DNA from: Streptococcaceae bacterium AF54-32pH5A
GTDB taxonomy: Bacteria; Bacillota; Bacilli; Lactobacillales; Streptococcaceae
Direction of reading: 5' to 3'
DNA length: 64,000 bases
Assembly: GCA_027682205.1 (NCBI GenBank)
Contig: JAQDAD010000004.1
Location: 47,340-111,339 of the forward strand
Every line of letters starts with the position of its first letter. The stretch's first letter is position 1. The position numbers and the translations under genes were made by a program. The notes beneath the pieces were generated by a model that saw only the letters and a program-made list of their open reading frames with translations, searched no databases and was not told the origin of the DNA. Below, in pieces: positions 23,402 through 32,826 of this stretch.

Positions 23402-25105
23402 ATGACCGAATTAGATAAACGTCACCGCAGTAGTATTTATGACAGTATGGTAAAATCACCAAACCGTGCTATGCTTCGTGCGACTGGTATGACAGATAAG
23501 GACTTTGAGACACCGATTGTGGGAGTGATTTCAACTTGGGCGGAAAATACCCCATGTAACATTCACTTGCATGATTTCGGGAAATTGGCCAAAGAAGGTG
23601 TCAAATCTGCAGGTGCTTGGCCTGTTCAGTTTGGAACTATCACGGTAGCAGACGGGATTGCTATGGGAACGCCTGGTATGCGTTTCTCTTTGACATCTCG
23701 TGATATCATCGCGGACTCTATCGAGGCAGCTATGGGTGGTCACAACGTTGATGCCTTTGTCGCTATCGGTGGCTGTGATAAGAACATGCCTGGTTCCATG
23801 ATTGCCATTGCTAACATGGATATCCCAGCTATTTTCGCCTATGGTGGAACCATTGCACCGGGAAATCTTGATGGAAAAGACATCGATTTGGTTTCTGTCT
23901 TTGAGGGAATCGGAAAATGGAACCACGGTGACATGACAGCTGAGGACGTGAAACGTCTTGAATGTAATGCCTGTCCTGGCCCTGGTGGCTGTGGTGGTAT
24001 GTATACAGCTAATACCATGGCGACAGCTATCGAAGTTCTAGGGATGAGTTTGCCAGGATCTTCCTCTCACCCAGCTGAGTCAGCTGATAAGAAAGAAGAC
24101 ATCGAAGCAGCAGGACGTGCTGTTGTTAAGATGCTGGAACTCGGTCTCAAACCATCAGATATCTTGACTCGTGAAGCCTTTGAAGATGCTATTACTGTGA
24201 CTATGGCTCTTGGTGGTTCTACAAATGCTACTCTTCACTTGCTTGCCATTGCCCATGCTGCGAATGTTGACTTGTCACTTGAGGACTTCAATACGATCCA
24301 AGAGCGTGTGCCCCACTTGGCTGACTTGAAACCATCTGGTCAGTATGTCTTCCAAGACCTCTACGAAGTCGGTGGTGTCCCTGCGGTTATGAAGTACTTG
24401 TTGGCAAATGGATTCCTTCACGGAGACCGTATCACATGTACTGGTAAGACAGTTGCTGAGAACTTGGCTGACTTTGCAGACCTCACACCAGGTCAAAAAG
24501 TCATCATGCCATTGGAAAATCCAAAACGTGCAGATGGACCATTGATTATCTTGAACGGGAACCTTGCCCCTGACGGTGCAGTTGCTAAAGTATCAGGTGT
24601 TAAGGTGCGTCGTCACGTTGGACCAGCTAAAGTATTTGACTCAGAAGAAGATGCTATTCAGGCCGTTCTGACAGATGAAATCGTTGATGGCGATGTTGTC
24701 GTTGTTCGTTTCGTTGGACCTAAGGGTGGTCCTGGTATGCCTGAGATGCTATCACTTTCATCAATGATTGTTGGTAAAGGTCAAGGAGATAAGGTTGCCC
24801 TCTTGACGGATGGCCGTTTCTCTGGTGGTACTTATGGTCTGGTTGTTGGACATATTGCTCCTGAAGCTCAGGATGGTGGACCAATTGCCTACCTCCGTAC
24901 AGGTGATATCGTTACGGTTGACCAAGATACCAAAGAAATTTCCATGGCCGTATCCGAAGAAGAACTTGAAAAACGCAAGGCAGAAACAACCTTGCCACCA
25001 CTCTATAGCCGTGGAGTCCTTGGTAAATACGCCCATATCGTATCATCTGCTTCACGCGGAGCCGTGACAGACTTCTGGAATATGGACAAGTCAGGTAAAA
25101 AATAA
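23402..25105 (+). CDS. ilvD: Dihydroxy-acid dehydratase
   Basis: 567 residues, full length. Iron-sulfur cluster cysteines are seen in GGCDKNMPG and [14 protein letters not shown]; the [14 protein letters not shown] and [13 protein letters not shown] segments are typical of the IlvD/Edd family. It makes 2-keto acids for valine and isoleucine synthesis. It has a good site (GGGAGG) and its own promoter. Codon use is strongly biased. A BOX element follows directly. Confidence 0.97.
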   Translation: MTELDKRHRSSIYDSMVKSPNRAMLRATGMTDKDFETPIVGVISTWAENTPCNIHLHDFGKLAKEGVKSAGAWPVQFGTITVADGIAMGTPGMRFSLTSRDIIADSIEAAMGGHNVDAFVAIGGCDKNMPGSMIAIANMDIPAIFAYGGTIAPGNLDGKDIDLVSVFEGIGKWNHGDMTAEDVKRLECNACPGPGGCGGMYTANTMATAIEVLGMSLPGSSSHPAESADKKEDIEAAGRAVVKMLELGLKPSDILTREAFEDAITVTMALGGSTNATLHLLAIAHAANVDLSLEDFNTIQERVPHLADLKPSGQYVFQDLYEVGGVPAVMKYLLANGFLHGDRITCTGKTVAENLADFADLTPGQKVIMPLENPKRADGPLIILNGNLAPDGAVAKVSGVKVRRHVGPAKVFDSEEDAIQAVLTDEIVDGDVVVVRFVGPKGGPGMPEMLSLSSMIVGKGQGDKVALLTDGRFSGGTYGLVVGHIAPEAQDGGPIAYLRTGDIVTVDQDTKEISMAVSEEELEKRKAETTLPPLYSRGVLGKYAHIVSSASRGAVTDFWNMDKSGKK

Positions 25106-25109
25106 ACTC

Positions 25110-25213
25110 ATACTCTTCGAAAATCTCTTCAAACCACGTCAACGTCGCCTTGCCGTACTCAAGTACAGCCCGCGGCTAGTTTCCTAGTTTGCTCTTTGAT
25201 TTTCATTGAGTAT
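25110..25213. repeat. BOX element of A-C type (no boxB)
   Basis: Begins ATACTCTTCGAAAATCTC and ends TTTCATTGAGTAT; contains CGTCGCCTTGCCGTA, the complement of the BOX-A core, and the boxC end GCTAGTTTCCTAGTTTGC. At 104 bp it lacks a B unit. BOX elements are hallmark repeats of S. pneumoniae and close relatives. Confidence 0.9.
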
Positions 25214-25216
25214 CAA

Positions 25217-25247
25217 AAAGCAAGCCAACTTCGGCTTGCTTATTTTT
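25217..25247 (+). terminator. Terminator after ilvD/BOX
   Basis: Stem AAGCAAGCC / GGCTTGCTT followed by ATTTTT. Confidence 0.85.
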
Positions 25248-25270
25248 ATCTTCAAAAGTGATTTGCCTAC

Positions 25271-25612
25271 TTAACGAGGTGGTAGTCCAAGGGCAATACG
25301 GCCGTAGCGACTGATTCGTGTGATCTTCCAAGCAGGTGACCAGGTGACTTCAACCTTGACATCTTCGATACCTTCGATTTGTTTCAGACCTGCTACGATT
25401 TCGATAGGCAAACTTTCTGCACAATCGCAGGCAGTATCAGTGAAAGTCATGACAATCTTGCAGAGACCTGTTTCGTCCAGATTGATTTCATAAATCAGCC
25501 CTAGATTGTAAACATCCAATTCCACATCTGTATCAAAAACCTTCTCTAGTTTTTCGATAATTTGGTCTTGTAAGGCCAAAGCACGGTCATTGATTTTGAT
25601 ATCGTCTCTCAT
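25271..25612 (-). CDS. DUF59/MIP18-family metal-sulfur cluster assembly protein
   Basis: 113 residues, one MIP18-like domain (DVYNLGLIYEINLD, TDTACDCAESLP with the conserved reactive cysteine region, VEVTWSPAWK). The family (SufT/PaaD-like) helps iron-sulfur cluster maturation; that would suit the neighbouring Fe-S enzyme IlvD, though they converge and share no transcript. No further neighbours in its unit. Confidence 0.85.
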   Translation of the reverse strand: MRDDIKINDRALALQDQIIEKLEKVFDTDVELDVYNLGLIYEINLDETGLCKIVMTFTDTACDCAESLPIEIVAGLKQIEGIEDVKVEVTWSPAWKITRISRYGRIALGLPPR

Positions 25613-25779
25613 TACAGTCCCTCCACCTGATAAATATCCTCTATTTTCTCATAATTCTGACAATTTGGCAAGTTTTTGATGAATTTTCTGAAAAGACTCT
25701 CTTGAGATTTTCTACTCTCACTGTTTTAATCCCTCTATTTATGGTAAAATAAGACTATTAAGTTTAAAGAGGATTCCCT

Positions 25780-27060
25780 ATGAAATTACAAAAACCAAAA
25801 GGAACGCAGGATATTTTACCTGCTGAATCTGCCAAGTGGCAGTACGTTGAGGGCTTTGCCCGTGAAATTTTCAAGCGCTATAACTATGCAGAAGTGCGCA
25901 CGCCTATTTTTGAGCATTACGAGGTCATCAGTCGCTCTGTCGGAGATACGACCGATATCGTAACCAAGGAAATGTACGATTTTTATGACAAGGGTGACCG
26001 CCATATTACCCTCCGTCCAGAAGGAACTGCGCCCGTTGTCCGTTCCTATGTGGAAAATAAACTCTTCGCCCCAGAAGTGCAAAAGCCAAGTAAGTTCTAC
26101 TACATGGGTCCAATGTTTCGTTATGAGCGTCCGCAAGCAGGTCGTTTGCGTCAGTTCCACCAGATTGGTGTTGAGTGTTTTGGCTCAAGCAATCCAGCTA
26201 CCGATGTGGAAACCATCGCTATGGCAGCTCATTTCTTGAAAGAAATCGGCATCCAAGGTGTCAAACTACACCTCAACACTCTTGGAAATCCTGAGAGCCG
26301 TGCGGCTTACCGTCAAGCCTTGATTGACTATTTGACACCGCTCAAGGAGACCTTGTCTAAGGATAGCCAACGTCGCTTGGAGGAAAATCCTCTCCGTGTC
26401 TTGGACTCTAAGGAAAAAGAAGACAAGGTGGCAGTAGAGAATGCGCCGTCTATCTTGGATTTCCTTGACGAAGAAAGCCAAGCTCACTTTGATGCTGTGC
26501 GTCAGATGTTGGAAAATCTGGGTGTAGACTACATCATTGATACCAATATGGTGCGTGGTCTGGACTACTACAACCACACGATTTTCGAGTTCATCACAGA
26601 AATCGAGGGCAATGACTTGACCGTCTGTGCGGGTGGTCGCTATGATGGTTTGGTTGCCTACTTTGGAGGCCCTGAAACTGCTGGATTTGGTTTTGGACTT
26701 GGTGTAGAGCGCCTGCTTCTCATTCTTGAAAAGCAAGGGGTGGCCCTCCCTATCGAAAACGCTCTAGATGTCTATATCGCAGTCCTGGGCGAAGGGGCAA
26801 ATATCAAGGCTTTGGAATTGGTACAGGCTCTTCGCCAACAAGGTTTTAAAGCAGAGCGTGATTACCTCAACCGTAAACTCAAAGCTCAGTTCAAGTCAGC
26901 TGATGTCTTTGCGGCTAAGACTCTTATCACCCTAGGAGAGAGTGAAGTCGAAAGCGGACAAGTAACGGTCAAGAATAACCAAACTCGAGAAGAGGTGGAA
27001 GTTATGCTCGATACAATCAGCCAAAACTTCTCAGAAGTCTTTAAAAAACTAGGATTTTAA
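25780..27060 (+). CDS. hisS: Histidyl-tRNA synthetase
   Basis: 426 residues, class II. Motif 1 ([21 protein letters not shown]), motif 2 ([20 protein letters not shown]), the HisA loop ([12 protein letters not shown]) and motif 3 ([13 protein letters not shown]) are visible, with the anticodon domain after 330. An extended -10 (TGGTAAAAT) lies about 25 bases upstream of the ATG. I looked for a T-box leader in the 167-base gap and saw none. Confidence 0.97.
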   Translation: MKLQKPKGTQDILPAESAKWQYVEGFAREIFKRYNYAEVRTPIFEHYEVISRSVGDTTDIVTKEMYDFYDKGDRHITLRPEGTAPVVRSYVENKLFAPEVQKPSKFYYMGPMFRYERPQAGRLRQFHQIGVECFGSSNPATDVETIAMAAHFLKEIGIQGVKLHLNTLGNPESRAAYRQALIDYLTPLKETLSKDSQRRLEENPLRVLDSKEKEDKVAVENAPSILDFLDEESQAHFDAVRQMLENLGVDYIIDTNMVRGLDYYNHTIFEFITEIEGNDLTVCAGGRYDGLVAYFGGPETAGFGFGLGVERLLLILEKQGVALPIENALDVYIAVLGEGANIKALELVQALRQQGFKAERDYLNRKLKAQFKSADVFAAKTLITLGESEVESGQVTVKNNQTREEVEVMLDTISQNFSEVFKKLGF

Positions 27061-27073
27061 TGACAGATAAACG

Positions 27074-27103
27074 GGTCAGGGAGCCATCCCTGACCTTTTT
27101 CTT
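27074..27103 (+). terminator. hisS terminator
   Basis: Perfect 9-bp stem GGTCAGGGA / TCCCTGACC with a TTTTT tail. Confidence 0.9.
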
Positions 27104-27128
27104 TTGCAAAATGACAAAAATCATAAAC

Positions 27129-27173
27129 TTTTTGACAAATATACTTGTCAAAAAGAAAAAGATGTGTTACAAT
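27129..27173 (+). promoter_or_regulatory. Promoter with palindromic operator of the XRE/PspC operon
   Basis: The palindrome TTGACAA-ATATAC-TTGTCAA (27132-27151, with T and A flanks) overlaps the -35 (TTGTCA, 27145-27150), which stands 17 bp from the -10 TACAAT (27168-27173). Likely bound by the XRE regulator at 27537. Confidence 0.75.
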
Positions 27174-27212
27174 AAATTCAAGTTAAGAAATAGAAACCAG
27201 AAAGGAACGATT

Positions 27213-27527
27213 ATGTGGGCATTAGGATTTGTACCTCTTGTGATTATGCTTTATCTCTATCATACCCAAAGGGTCAAGAAACTAGAGAATAAAATCAAAA
27301 GAATTGAGCAAAAACAGAAAGGAAATAAAGAAATGTCAAGAATTTTAAAAGAACTGATTGGGAAAAAACCGGTCATCGTTGGACAATTGTTTGGGACAGA
27401 CAACTGGGAAGTTGTAGATGTTGATGAGGAGTGGGTCAAGCTACGACGTGTAGATAAAAAAGGAAAAGAAAAATTCAAGTTGCAACGTATTGAGGATATC
27501 CAAACCGTTGAATTTGACGGAGAGTAG
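27213..27527 (+). CDS. Small membrane-anchored protein, unrecognised
   Basis: 104 residues from the ATG at 27213 (AAAGGAACG upstream); the open frame back to 27060 crosses the terminator and promoter. An N-terminal membrane segment (WALGFVPLVIMLYLY) is followed by a coiled-coil-prone basic stretch (KKLENKIKRIEQKQKG) and a small beta-rich domain ending in RIEDIQTVEF that resembles an SH3-like/YjzC-type fold. First gene of a seven-gene unit; the next gene encodes the probable repressor. Confidence 0.65.
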   Translation: MWALGFVPLVIMLYLYHTQRVKKLENKIKRIEQKQKGNKEMSRILKELIGKKPVIVGQLFGTDNWEVVDVDEEWVKLRRVDKKGKEKFKLQRIEDIQTVEFDGE

Positions 27528-27536
27528 GTGTGTAAC

Positions 27537-27746
27537 ATGCAACTAAAAAATCGTCTAAAAGAGCTTCGAGCTCGAGATGGTCTCAACCAAACCGAACTAG
27601 CCAAGCTAGCAGGGGTCTCTCGACAGACTATCAGTCTGCTTGAGAGGGATGAATATACCCCGTCGGTTGTGATCGCCCTGAAGATTTCACAGATATTCAA
27701 TGAACCAGTCGAGTCGGTATTTCGTATAGAGGAGGAGGATGAATAA
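27537..27746 (+). CDS. XRE-family transcriptional regulator
   Basis: 69 residues from the ATG at 27537 (AGGTG upstream). It is a bare Cro/C1 helix-turn-helix: LNQTELAKLAGVSRQTISLLERDEYTPS. No ligand domain. It overlaps the next gene by one base (TAATG). The operator at 27132-27151 suggests autoregulation. Confidence 0.88.
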   Translation: MQLKNRLKELRARDGLNQTELAKLAGVSRQTISLLERDEYTPSVVIALKISQIFNEPVESVFRIEEEDE

Positions 27747-27949
27747 TGAATAAGTATAAAGTGATTTATTATATAGTTGCTATAGCTCTAGTAGTCAGCG
27801 TGTTTCTATTGATTGGGATAGACTTAGGCTGGTTTAATCCCTATCAAAGTGACCAATTTATTTGGGCCTATTTTACTCTCATACCAGTAATTGAATGGAT
27901 TGAAAAGAAATCAAAAAATCTAGCAAGTGAAAAAGGAGAAGGAATATGA
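27746..27949 (+). CDS. Small two-helix membrane protein, unrecognised
   Basis: 67 residues: a membrane segment at 5-25 (VIYYIVAIALVVSVFLLIGID), a second hydrophobic stretch near 36-50, and a basic tail. Its start shares a base with the regulator stop and its end overlaps the PspC gene by 4 bases (ATGA). Translation is coupled through the unit. Confidence 0.65.
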   Translation: MNKYKVIYYIVAIALVVSVFLLIGIDLGWFNPYQSDQFIWAYFTLIPVIEWIEKKSKNLASEKGEGI

Positions 27950-28296
27950 AAGAATTTTTAGCAGGTTTTCAAGTAGATACTGAGAACAAAGAATTTGCAG
28001 GTGTCTGTGCAGGTTTAGGAAATTATTTTAATATCAAGACTAATGTTATCCGTTTAGTAGCAATTTTGTTGTTTCTTTCGTCAACAGAGTTTGGGATTTT
28101 AACAGTCATCCTATATGCTTATCTAGCAGGCTGGCTTGGGAGAGGTCCTTTAAGAGAAGGGGCGAAAAAAGCAAGAAACCAAGCTATTCTCTTGTTTGCT
28201 GTTTGTTTGATTTTAGTATCACTTGGAACAGAGGGTTTGACAGCAATTTATGAATCAGGAAAAGCTTTTGGTCAGTGGTTAGTTGGATTGGTGTAG
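27946..28296 (+). CDS. PspC-domain membrane protein
   Basis: 116 residues. An N-terminal PspC domain (EFAGVCAGLGNYFNIKTNVIRL) with one membrane segment, a second hydrophobic segment near 75-95. PspC domains belong to envelope-stress responses. It is in the middle of an XRE-controlled unit with other membrane proteins. Confidence 0.8.
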   Translation: MKEFLAGFQVDTENKEFAGVCAGLGNYFNIKTNVIRLVAILLFLSSTEFGILTVILYAYLAGWLGRGPLREGAKKARNQAILLFAVCLILVSLGTEGLTAIYESGKAFGQWLVGLV

Positions 28297-28308
28297 TTTA
28301 GAAAGAAG

Positions 28309-29016
28309 ATGAATATGAAAAAGAAACATTTATTAATTTTGTTGGGGAGTGTACTGTTAGGTGTTTTATTGGGAATGATTGGTACTGGCTTTGCTAGTCT
28401 TCGTTCAGAAATTTCTAAAGATCAAGTACTGTTTGTTCTAGATGCCTTCTTTTTCTGGTTTGGGATTATTTCAACAATTTTAGCTCTTTATTTTACCAGA
28501 ATGAGTCGTAAAGCCTACAATAACTACCAAAGAGAAGAAGACGACGAACAAAGTGAACAAGACTATATTAGGATGTATCGTTTCTTAGATTATGGTACAG
28601 TGGCTAATAGTACTTTGCTAATTAGTATGTTATTTAGCTTAGTTACCATGTTTCCTGGGTTTAGATTATCTTTATCTCCTTTTCTCTTAGCTATACTTGT
28701 AATTTTTGTGGGTAGCTACTGTCTCAATACGACTAGCTTGATCCGTAATTATAAACTTTCTATCATGGCAACTCCTAAGGAAATGTTAGAATTCCTAGAT
28801 ACTTATGATGAGGGAGAAAAGCAAGCAGAAATGGAGAATACCTATTTGACCCTGTTTAGATTAAACCAAATTTTACTCCCAGAACTTTATATTTTATTAT
28901 TGGTGCTATCAATCATTTTACAAGAAATACAACTTGTTGCTTTAGTTCTTTTGATTGTAATTCATCTTTACATCAATTTTGCGCAGTTACGCAAAACAAA
29001 ACGTTATTTCAAATAG
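28309..29016 (+). CDS. DUF3169-like membrane protein
   Basis: 235 residues with about six hydrophobic segments (6-28, 40-62, 100-118, 125-143, 188-206, 208-225) and an acidic cytosolic loop (QREEDDEQSEQDY). DUF3169 proteins are often beside XRE regulators and PspC-like genes in Firmicutes. Function unknown. The start could equally be the ATG at 28315. Confidence 0.7.
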   Translation: MNMKKKHLLILLGSVLLGVLLGMIGTGFASLRSEISKDQVLFVLDAFFFWFGIISTILALYFTRMSRKAYNNYQREEDDEQSEQDYIRMYRFLDYGTVANSTLLISMLFSLVTMFPGFRLSLSPFLLAILVIFVGSYCLNTTSLIRNYKLSIMATPKEMLEFLDTYDEGEKQAEMENTYLTLFRLNQILLPELYILLLVLSIILQEIQLVALVLLIVIHLYINFAQLRKTKRYFK

Positions 29017-29025
29017 GAGATCTTT

Positions 29026-29667
29026 ATGAAAATACTTAAAAATCTTGGCTGGTTTCTTCTAGCTGTTCTATCCTTTTTCTTTGGTTATGGTCTGGTTCAG
29101 AGTATGGCACTGTCAGCTCTTGGACTAGGGGCTTCAATCTATGGAGTCTTGCCACTTTATATCGCCCTGTCAGGAGCCTATGTTTATGGAGTTTACAAGT
29201 GGTATCAGACAGAAAAGGTTAGCATCCAGACAACTGCTTTTAATCGTTATATCTGGTTGCCCACTCTGGTTTTGCTAGTGGCTATTACAGCCCAGTTCTT
29301 TTTGCCAAACGATCCGTCGACCAATCAACAAATCGTATCCCAACTGACAGTGGCACAGCCTGAATTTGGTTTCTTTATGGTGGTGGTCTTTGCTCCTCTG
29401 ACGGAAGAACTCATTTTTAGAGGGATGCTGGCGCGCTATCTCTTTCCTATGCAGGACAATAGCAAACAGACAGGTCTGTTTCTCCTTGTATCGAGTGTCC
29501 TTTTTGCCTTGATTCATTTTCCAGGTACTTTGCAACAGTTTTTAGTCTATGCTAGTCTGGGATTAAGTTTGGGACTGGCTTATGTGAGTCGAAAAGGCCT
29601 TCTTTACAGCATTTCTTTACATGCTTTGAATAATTTAATCGGCTTTTTGATGATACTCATGCTATAA
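29026..29667 (+). CDS. CPBP-family intramembrane metalloprotease (CAAX/Abi type)
   Basis: 213 residues, six membrane segments. Catalytic motifs are EELIFRG (near 125), FALIHF (near 164) and the C-terminal HALNN, all intact. The family includes bacteriocin self-immunity proteins and RodZ-type stress proteases; which applies here is unknown. GGAGATCTTT precedes the ATG. It is the sixth gene of the XRE unit. Confidence 0.85.
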   Translation: MKILKNLGWFLLAVLSFFFGYGLVQSMALSALGLGASIYGVLPLYIALSGAYVYGVYKWYQTEKVSIQTTAFNRYIWLPTLVLLVAITAQFFLPNDPSTNQQIVSQLTVAQPEFGFFMVVVFAPLTEELIFRGMLARYLFPMQDNSKQTGLFLLVSSVLFALIHFPGTLQQFLVYASLGLSLGLAYVSRKGLLYSISLHALNNLIGFLMILML

Positions 29668-29684
29668 TAGAGTCAGGAGGTCAC

Positions 29685-29903
29685 ATGAAACGAGTAATTT
29701 TATTAGCAGTGATACAGGCAGTCGTTCTCTTCTTTATTATCGGGGGCCTTGCCTATGCCTTTAAAGGCGATTTCTTTTACAACTATCTAGCAGTTGTCTT
29801 TGCGCCTATTGCAGGTGTCTTGCGTTTTGCTTCGGCTTATGCGACGGAGATTGTTCTACCTAAAAAGGCAGCTGAGATTGCTGAAAAGCGTAAAAAAGGT
29901 TAA
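29685..29903 (+). CDS. Small membrane protein, unrecognised
   Basis: 72 residues: two hydrophobic segments (5-25 and 33-52) and a basic C-terminal tail (KKAAEIAEKRKKG). Strong ribosome site (AGGAGG). Last gene of the unit, ending at a good terminator. Confidence 0.7.
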   Translation: MKRVILLAVIQAVVLFFIIGGLAYAFKGDFFYNYLAVVFAPIAGVLRFASAYATEIVLPKKAAEIAEKRKKG

Positions 29904-29916
29904 GAATCATAATAGG

Positions 29917-29950
29917 AAAATCCGATGGCGTCTTCATCGGATTTTTTGAT
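29917..29950 (+). terminator. Terminator of the XRE/PspC unit
   Basis: Perfect 11-bp stem AAAATCCGATG / CATCGGATTTT plus TT. Confidence 0.9.
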
Positions 29951-30039
29951 GGTGTCATGATTTTTTAACTGTTCGTTTTGATTTTTACAGACAATCAAAC
30001 TTTTCTGCTGATTTTCATGAAGAGCCTGCGCTTTTATGG

Positions 30040-30045
30040 TAAAAT
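30040..30045 (+). promoter_or_regulatory. aspS promoter (extended -10)
   Basis: TGG-TAAAAT, 28 bases before the aspS ATG; the same TTTATGGTAAAATA string occurs before hisS. Confidence 0.6.
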
Positions 30046-30073
30046 AGTAACAGAATAAAAGAGGAGAGAAGAA

Positions 30074-31831
30074 ATGAAACGTAGTATGTATGCTGGTCGT
30101 GTTCGTGAGGAACACATCGGACAAGAAATTACCTTGAAAGGATGGGTTGGCCGTCGTCGTGACTTGGGCGGTTTGATCTTTATCGATCTTCGTGACCGTG
30201 AAGGGATTATGCAGTTGGTCATCAATCCAGAAAAAGTTTCAGCAGAAGTCATGGCAACAGCTGAAAGCCTTCGTAGCGAATTTGTCATAGAGGTGACGGG
30301 TCAGGTTGCGGCACGCGAGCAAGCAAATGATAAGCTGCCAACTGGTGCAGTTGAGTTAAACGTGACAGCCCTGACAGTCCTAAACACCGCTAAAACAACC
30401 CCATTTGAGATTAAGGATGGGATTGAGGCCAATGATGATACGCGTCTACGTTACCGTTACCTTGACCTTCGTCGTCCAGAGATGTTGGAAAATCTTAAAC
30501 TTCGTGCTAAGGTGACCCACTCTATCCGCAACTACTTGGATGAGTTGGAGTTTATTGATGTGGAAACCCCCTTCCTTTCTAAGTCAACGCCAGAAGGGGC
30601 ACGTGACTATTTGGTGCCGTCTCGTGTCAATAAAGGTCATTTCTACGCTCTTCCTCAAAGTCCGCAGATTACCAAACAGTTGTTGATGAATGCTGGATTT
30701 GACCGTTACTACCAAATTGTCAAATGTTTCCGTGACGAAGACTTGCGTGGAGACCGCCAGCCTGAATTTACCCAGGTCGACTTGGAAACGTCCTTCCTTA
30801 CTGAGCAAGAAATCCAAGATATCACAGAAGGTTTGATTGCGCGCGTGATGAAAGAAACTAAAGGGATCGAAGTAACACTTCCATTCCCTCGTATGAAGTA
30901 CGATGATGCTATGGCTCTTTACGGTTCTGACAAGCCAGATACCCGTTTTGACATGTTGCTTCAAGACTTAACAGAAGTGGTCAAAAGTGTTGACTTCAAA
31001 GTCTTCTCAGAAGCACCTGCAGTTAAAGCCATTGTCGTTAAAGGGGCTGCAGACAACTATTCGCGTAAAGACATCGACAAGATGACCGAAGTAGCCAAGC
31101 AGTATGGAGCTAAGGGGCTTGCTTGGGTCAAGGTTGTGGATGGCGAATTAAACGGACCAGTTGCTAAGTTCTTGACGGGCATCCAAGCAGACTTGACTGC
31201 AATACTTGGTCTTGAAGACAAGGACTTGGTTCTCTTTGTGGCAGATACGCTTGAAGTGGCGAATGCAACCCTTGGCGCCCTTCGTGGACGTATTGCCAAA
31301 GAGCTTGGCTTGATTGATAACGACAAATTCAACTTCCTTTGGGTGGTTGACTGGCCAATGTTTGAATGGTCTGAAGAAGAAGGTCGTTACATGAGCGCCC
31401 ACCATCCATTCACCCTTCCACAGGAAGAGACTGCTCACGAATTAGAAGGTGATTTGGCTAAAGTTCGTGCCATTGCTTACGATATCGTCTTGAACGGTTA
31501 TGAGCTTGGTGGTGGTAGTCTTCGTATCAATCAAAAAGACCTTCAAGAACGCATGTTCAAGGCTCTTGGTTTCTCATCTGAAGAAGCAAATGACCAGTTT
31601 GGCTTCCTTCTTGAAGCCATGGACTATGGTTTTCCACCACACGGTGGTTTGGCTATCGGACTTGACCGATTTGTCATGCTCTTAGCAGGAGAAGAAAATA
31701 TCCGTGAAGTCATTGCCTTTCCTAAGAACAACAAGGCAACTGATCCAATGACACAAGCCCCATCAATAGTCGCTCTCAAACAACTAGAGGAGCTAGAGAT
31801 TCAATTGAAACCCTCTTGCTTTAACGTTTGA
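30074..31831 (+). CDS. aspS: Aspartyl-tRNA synthetase
   Basis: 585 residues, bacterial type with OB-fold anticodon domain ([23 protein letters not shown]), class II motif 2 ([20 protein letters not shown]), the GAD insertion (about 300-410) and motif 3 ([15 protein letters not shown]). Ribosome site GGAGAG. The YitT-like gene follows after 18 bases and may be cotranscribed. Confidence 0.97.
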   Translation: MKRSMYAGRVREEHIGQEITLKGWVGRRRDLGGLIFIDLRDREGIMQLVINPEKVSAEVMATAESLRSEFVIEVTGQVAAREQANDKLPTGAVELNVTALTVLNTAKTTPFEIKDGIEANDDTRLRYRYLDLRRPEMLENLKLRAKVTHSIRNYLDELEFIDVETPFLSKSTPEGARDYLVPSRVNKGHFYALPQSPQITKQLLMNAGFDRYYQIVKCFRDEDLRGDRQPEFTQVDLETSFLTEQEIQDITEGLIARVMKETKGIEVTLPFPRMKYDDAMALYGSDKPDTRFDMLLQDLTEVVKSVDFKVFSEAPAVKAIVVKGAADNYSRKDIDKMTEVAKQYGAKGLAWVKVVDGELNGPVAKFLTGIQADLTAILGLEDKDLVLFVADTLEVANATLGALRGRIAKELGLIDNDKFNFLWVVDWPMFEWSEEEGRYMSAHHPFTLPQEETAHELEGDLAKVRAIAYDIVLNGYELGGGSLRINQKDLQERMFKALGFSSEEANDQFGFLLEAMDYGFPPHGGLAIGLDRFVMLLAGEENIREVIAFPKNNKATDPMTQAPSIVALKQLEELEIQLKPSCFNV

Positions 31832-31849
31832 AATATTGAGTAGAAGAAG

Positions 31850-32791
31850 ATGAAACAAGCAAAACGAACTAAGCGGTGGCGCTATTATCTGCGCCGCTTT
31901 GCTTATCAGATAAAAATTTTACGTGTCTTACAAAGCATCTCTCGGGAAAAATATGATGAGAAAGTCTCGGCTTCTCTGGTCTATGGTTTTTTATCAGCAG
32001 TAGCGGTCAATTTCTTTTTTCAACCAGGGCATGTGTATTCGAGTGGTGCGACAGGTTTGGCGCAGATTATCTCTGCCTTGAGTAATCATTGGTTTGGTTT
32101 CCATCTACCGGTATCCGCAACCTTTTATGCCATTAATATCCCACTGATGATTTTGGCTTGGTATCAGATTGGACATAAATTTACGGTCTTTACCTTTATC
32201 ACGGTATCCATGAGTTCCCTTTTTATCCAGTTTGTGCCCGTTGTGACGCTGACAGAGGATCCCATTATCAATGCTCTCTTTGGGGGTGTTGTCATGGGCT
32301 TGGGAATCGGCTTTGCTTTGCGCAATAGTATTTCCAGTGGAGGTACAGATATTGTCAGCCTGACCATTCGCAAGAAAACAGGGAGGAATGTCGGCAGTAT
32401 TTCTTTTTTGGTCAATGGGACGATTATGCTGATAGCAGGTTTGACCTTTGGTTGGAAATACGCTCTCTATTCCATGATTACCATTTTTGTATCCAGTCGT
32501 GTGACAGATGCGGTCTTTACCAAGCAAAAACGGATGCAGGCCATGATTGTGACTAGTAATCCTGACAAGGTAATCGAAAAAATTCATAAAAAATTGCACC
32601 GAGGGGCTACCATGATCCACGATGCAGAAGGAACCTATAATCATGAGAGAAAAGCAGTCTTGATTACTGTTATCACGCGAGCAGAGTTTAATGATTTTAA
32701 ACACATCATGAAACAGGTCGATCCGACAGCCTTTGTCTCTGTATCCGAAAACGTTCATATCCTAGGACGATTCGTAGAAACAGACAATTAG
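31850..32791 (+). CDS. YitT-family membrane protein (DUF161/DUF2179)
   Basis: 313 residues. Five hydrophobic segments up to about 230, with the family GHVYSSGATGLAQI and SSGGTDIVSL loops, then a cytosolic DUF2179 domain (about 245-305). Function unknown. Shares a bidirectional terminator with malR. Confidence 0.85.
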   Translation: MKQAKRTKRWRYYLRRFAYQIKILRVLQSISREKYDEKVSASLVYGFLSAVAVNFFFQPGHVYSSGATGLAQIISALSNHWFGFHLPVSATFYAINIPLMILAWYQIGHKFTVFTFITVSMSSLFIQFVPVVTLTEDPIINALFGGVVMGLGIGFALRNSISSGGTDIVSLTIRKKTGRNVGSISFLVNGTIMLIAGLTFGWKYALYSMITIFVSSRVTDAVFTKQKRMQAMIVTSNPDKVIEKIHKKLHRGATMIHDAEGTYNHERKAVLITVITRAEFNDFKHIMKQVDPTAFVSVSENVHILGRFVETDN

Positions 32792-32798
32792 ACATGAA

Positions 32799-32826
32799 AA
32801 AACCAGCCCTGGAGCTGGTTTTTATT
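32799..32826. terminator. Bidirectional terminator between the YitT gene and malR
   Basis: Perfect 9-bp stem AAAACCAGC / GCTGGTTTT with T run; it overlaps the malR stop. Confidence 0.88.

Noticed and set aside
25613..25779. T-box leader for hisS (also looked for at tyrS and aspS)
   Set aside because: Leaders are short, with no T-box core or antiterminator pairing seen.
27060..27212. N-terminal extension of the 27213 gene
   Set aside because: Contains the hisS terminator and the palindromic promoter.
32105..32758. 217-residue frame antisense to the YitT-like gene
   Set aside because: No ribosome site or family pattern; shadow of a real gene.
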